A stretch of DNA of 34,906 bases from the NCBI GenBank assembly GCA_034111875.1, contig JAWUWK010000101.1, positions 1-34,906 of the forward strand, written 5' to 3'. The translations under genes and the position numbers were made by a program. This stretch comes from Rs1 sp034111875. Lineage in GTDB: Bacteria > Pseudomonadota > Gammaproteobacteria > Pseudomonadales > Balneatricaceae. Under the pieces are notes generated by a model. It did no database searches. It was not told where the DNA came from and saw only the letters and a list, made by a program, of their open reading frames with translations. Every line of letters starts with the position of its first letter. Positions within the stretch are counted from its first letter, which is position 1. Shown piece after piece: positions 33,348 to 34,906 of the stretch.

Positions 33348-33683
33348 TCAGAGGCCTGCGAGATTCTTTGAATGTGTATAACTTTTGTCACTTAATAATG
33401 CGCGAAGCTCAATCGCTGCCAACGTATTGATAGCACCCTTGGTTGGCCATCCAGAAAAAGTGCCTTTAGATAAACGTTTGGTCATTAACCAAAAGCCAGA
33501 GACATCATACGTCAGCGCTCGGATCATGGTTTTACTATGGTTAATAAACACAAACAATATCCCGCAACGTGTTTCATTTTTTAGGTGTAGTCGACAGATG
33601 GCAGCCAAGCCATCGATACCACAACGAAAATCAGCGGGGGCGCTAGCCAACAGAATGTGAGTTTGTGCGGTGAGTTGTATCAT
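33348..33683 (-). CDS. tnpB: IS66 family accessory protein TnpB (Orf2)
   Basis: A 111-residue IS66 Orf2-like protein. The family signature is clear: MIQLTAQTHILLASAPADFR, then GIDGLAAICR, FVFINHSKTMIRALTYDVSG and FWLMTKRLSKGTFSGWP. TnpB is required with TnpA for transposition of many IS66 elements; its biochemical role is not established. The start overlaps the tnpA stop as ATGA (33680-33683), the usual IS66 arrangement. It looks intact, but the tnpC transposase gene that should follow is absent, so the element cannot move by itself. Confidence 0.85.
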   Translation of the reverse strand: MIQLTAQTHILLASAPADFRCGIDGLAAICRLHLKNETRCGILFVFINHSKTMIRALTYDVSGFWLMTKRLSKGTFSGWPTKGAINTLAAIELRALLSDKSYTHSKNLAGL

Positions 33684-34072
33684 CGCTTAATGTCCTGAAT
33701 GATCGTGCTGATGACAGTCGCAGATAGGCCGCCACTGAAGGAGAGCTTCGTCCCATTAGAAAAAGACAAATCCATCGTTTGAAGATCTCTTGTTGGAGTA
33801 TCGATAGTGGTTGTGCTTGAGTAAGGCAAGGGGACGAATTTTGGGGAATCCAGATTTGAAGCAAGCTGCTTATATCAGTGTTTTAACTGTGTGCCACTGA
33901 TTTTTAACGCAACCATGATTTTGGATGATGGATACGTTTCATAAAGTAAGACAGCTTGCTTGCGGAGAGCTAGAGGGGTAGGTACAGACCGATTTTCGCG
34001 GTTTTTTCGCCATTGATCGAAGCAGTCGTTGTAATAGAAAGTTGATCTGAATTTATCATGTTGCGTCCTCAA
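33680..34072 (-). pseudogene. tnpA: IS66 tnpA (Orf1) with in-frame nonsense codon
   Basis: The frame from 34072 reads WRKNRENRSVPTPLALRKQA and VALKISGTQLKH, then TGA at 33875-33877, then YKQLASNLDSPKFVPLPYSS, continuing to LSFSNGTKLSFSGGLSATVI and ending at 33680. The frame is otherwise uninterrupted, so one substitution (probably TGG Trp to TGA) broke the gene. The HTH part (LRKQAVLLYETYPSSKIMVALKIS) and the C-terminal FVPL...GTKLSF...LSATVI pattern fit IS66 Orf1. The ORF opens with TTG at 34072; the true start is unclear. Confidence 0.75.
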
Positions 34073-34133
34073 TGAAGAGTCGCAACCATTAAATCCAATT
34101 TAAAAAAAGTGAGCTATGCTGCCGTAAGCTCAC

Positions 34134-34271
34134 CTAATATCCAAAAATGAGCCAATTGATAATTTTTTCTCTTTTCCTTCAAACCTATATTTTAATCTAA
34201 AGAGCTTTCCACCAGCTTTAGTGACCAATAAAGACAGGCCTTTACCATCAAAAAGCTTATAATCTTTATCT
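34134..34271. other. Short noncoding stretch before the pentanucleotide array
   Basis: No gene or strong structure was recognised. Confidence 0.4.
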
Positions 34272-34321
34272 TTTGGTTTGGTTTGGTTTGGTTTAGTTTA
34301 GTTTAGTTTAGTTTAGTTCAG
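34272..34321 (+). repeat. Pentanucleotide microsatellite (TTTGG)4(TTTAG)5TTCAG
   Basis: Ten exact 5-bp units run without interruption. Four TTTGG units (34272-34291) are followed by five TTTAG (34292-34316) and one TTCAG (34317-34321). The switch of one base midway shows that two expansion phases happened. No gene frame depends on it inside the window. Confidence 0.9.
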
Positions 34322-34401
34322 TACTTTTGATTTATCTATCACTCAAAGCCATGCAAACTCCTACTTAAAGGTAACTGTAGGGGCTTCTTAAACTCGGATT
34401 T

Positions 34402-34471
34402 GGGGGCTTTTTTGGGGGCCTTTTACTATAAATAACTGTGTTTTAAATAAAGAGCCCCCAAAAAGGCCCCT
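34402..34471. repeat. G/C-run inverted repeat with roughly 19-nt arms
   Basis: GGGGGCTTTTTTGGGGGCC (34402-34420) is nearly complementary to GAGCCCCCAAAAAGGCCCCT (34452-34471) with small bulges, around a 31-nt AT-rich loop. A further AGGGGCTTCTT lies just upstream. It may be a terminator or an element-end structure. Confidence 0.6.
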
Positions 34472-34500
34472 AATTTACACAAGATTTTATAGGAAGGTCT

Positions 34501-34568
34501 AAGAACGCCTGAGAACAATCTATTGTCTAAGCGTTGATTTTACAAGGGATGCGAGAACTTGTGAGAAC
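34501..34568 (+). repeat. Paired GAGAAC repeats beside the tRNA fragment
   Basis: Hexamers at 34501-34506 (AAGAAC), 34511-34516, 34553-34558 and 34563-34568 (all GAGAAC) form two pairs. Within each pair the period is exactly 10 bp, one helical turn. This is how tyrosine-integrase arm-type sites are often arranged; that role is inferred from the neighbouring att-like sequence. Confidence 0.55.
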
Positions 34569-34574
34569 GGAATT

Positions 34575-34619
34575 TGGTGCGCCTGGAGGGATTCGAACCC
34601 CCGACCAATAGGATCGGAA
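34575..34619 (-). other. tRNA-Arg-like 3'-end fragment, probable integration att core
   Basis: On the minus strand this reads a possible anticodon loop TTCCGAT (CCG anticodon), CCTAT, TGGTC, a T-stem/loop GGGGGTTCGAATCCCTC, the acceptor strand CAGGCGC, and ACCA. No matching 5' half (starting GCGCCTG) exists at higher coordinates, so the gene is not complete. Integrases that use tRNA genes leave exactly such a 3' fragment, from anticodon loop to CCA, at one end of the element. In that model the element and the intact tRNA lie beyond the right edge of the window. Confidence 0.7.
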
Positions 34620-34906
34620 ACCAAAGCCAAGTATCACTATCTATCTCCACAAAAAAGAGACCTATCTCTCATAGTATGCCGGTGATAATTTCGCGACCCG
34701 TAGGAAGTCAGGCCACAGCATTTAAATAGAATCACTGTGACCAGTATGTGCCAGACCAGTTTATAAATTTCCTCGTTAATCAAAGTAAAATACATTTATG
34801 CTTGGAACGATATTAAGTAAGCAAGTATAAATAAAAACCACCCTGTAAACTTGAAGAAAGAAGCTATGGAGCGATACATCTGCTCATTATCACGCCTATC
34901 ATAGTG
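34620..34906. other. Window end, no recognised gene
   Basis: 287 bp with no open frame of note. If the tRNA fragment is an att site, this is the first part of the integrated element. Confidence 0.4.

Larger units (their letters stand above)
33348..34133 (-). mobile_element. Truncated IS66-family element
   Basis: The element keeps tnpA (broken) and tnpB (intact) in order but lacks tnpC, the large DDE transposase gene. The upstream border is probably near the hairpin GTGAGCT/AGCTCAC (34109-34115 / 34127-34133), about 40-60 bp before tnpA. No terminal repeat pair or 8-bp target duplication could be paired by eye. Confidence 0.65.

Noticed and set aside
33233..33430. A 65-residue plus-strand open frame next to the IS66 fragment
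   Set aside because: It overlaps tnpB antisense and shows no family motif or ribosome site.
34272..34321. CRISPR-like or telomeric repeat interpretation of the pentanucleotide array
   Set aside because: Units are 5 bp with no spacers, so it is not CRISPR. A telomere role has no support in an interior chromosomal setting.
34575..34660. A complete tRNA gene on the minus strand
   Set aside because: Only the 3' part is present. No D-arm or matching 5' acceptor strand is found upstream.

Overview
The window reads as a chromosome segment of a free-living, probably marine, gammaproteobacterium. The case rests on a TrpR-type repressor, dense nutrient-scavenging and amino-acid/nucleobase catabolism, GcvA- and Lrp-type regulators, and a chemoreceptor. 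Genus cannot be assigned from the sequence alone. I count about 20 intact genes. Four loci are clearly decayed (a GGDEF gene, an RND efflux gene, an ISNCY-type transposase and an IS66 tnpA), and one gene junction is duplicated and decaying.

Layout. (1) 0.2-2.7 kb: trpR-trpE-trpG, translationally overlapping, with a TrpR half-operator palindrome against the trpR start codon and a 29-bp tandem repeat upstream. (2) 2.8-6.4 kb, minus strand: a trans-3-hydroxy-L-proline module. It has a dehydratase of the proline racemase family with Cys/Thr catalytic residues, an Ldh2-type delta1-pyrroline-2-carboxylate reductase, and a PhyH-family Fe(II)/2-oxoglutarate dioxygenase. A roughly 320-bp tandem duplication lies at the dehydratase/reductase junction. 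(3) 6.6-7.1 kb: a GGDEF pseudogene. (4) 7.2-16.7 kb: omega-amino-acid aminotransferase and (methyl)malonate-semialdehyde dehydrogenase, a divergent LysR regulator, an NCS1 nucleobase/hydantoin permease, a CodA-like deaminase and a GabD-like dehydrogenase. Together these suggest catabolism of pyrimidines, beta-alanine and beta-aminoisobutyrate. The CodA homologue carries Cys at the position of E. coli Asp314, a specificity residue. (5) 17.2-19.6 kb: an RND efflux remnant, then an SLC13-type transporter with two TrkA-C domains behind a 35-bp near-perfect palindrome. (6) 20.0-24.7 kb, minus strand: a PotABCD-type ABC importer operon. It has a three-way-junction RNA between the binding-protein and permease genes and a 22-bp-stem hairpin at its end. 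(7) 25.4-27.7 kb: creatinase with a divergent GcvA-like LysR regulator. (8) 27.7-29.6 kb: an Lrp/AsnC regulator divergent from a diaminopimelate decarboxylase. (9) 29.7-34.9 kb: an ISNCY-type transposase remnant, a chemoreceptor with two tandem helical sensor repeats, an IS66 fragment, a TTTGG/TTTAG pentanucleotide array, and a tRNA(Arg)-like 3'-end fragment beside paired GAGAAC repeats. The last items look like the edge of an integrated element.

The intact genes are mostly small regulator-enzyme-transporter modules feeding nitrogenous compounds (hydroxyproline, pyrimidines, creatine, polyamine-like solutes) into central metabolism. I found no CRISPR array, no complete tRNA or rRNA gene, and no recognisable defence system.
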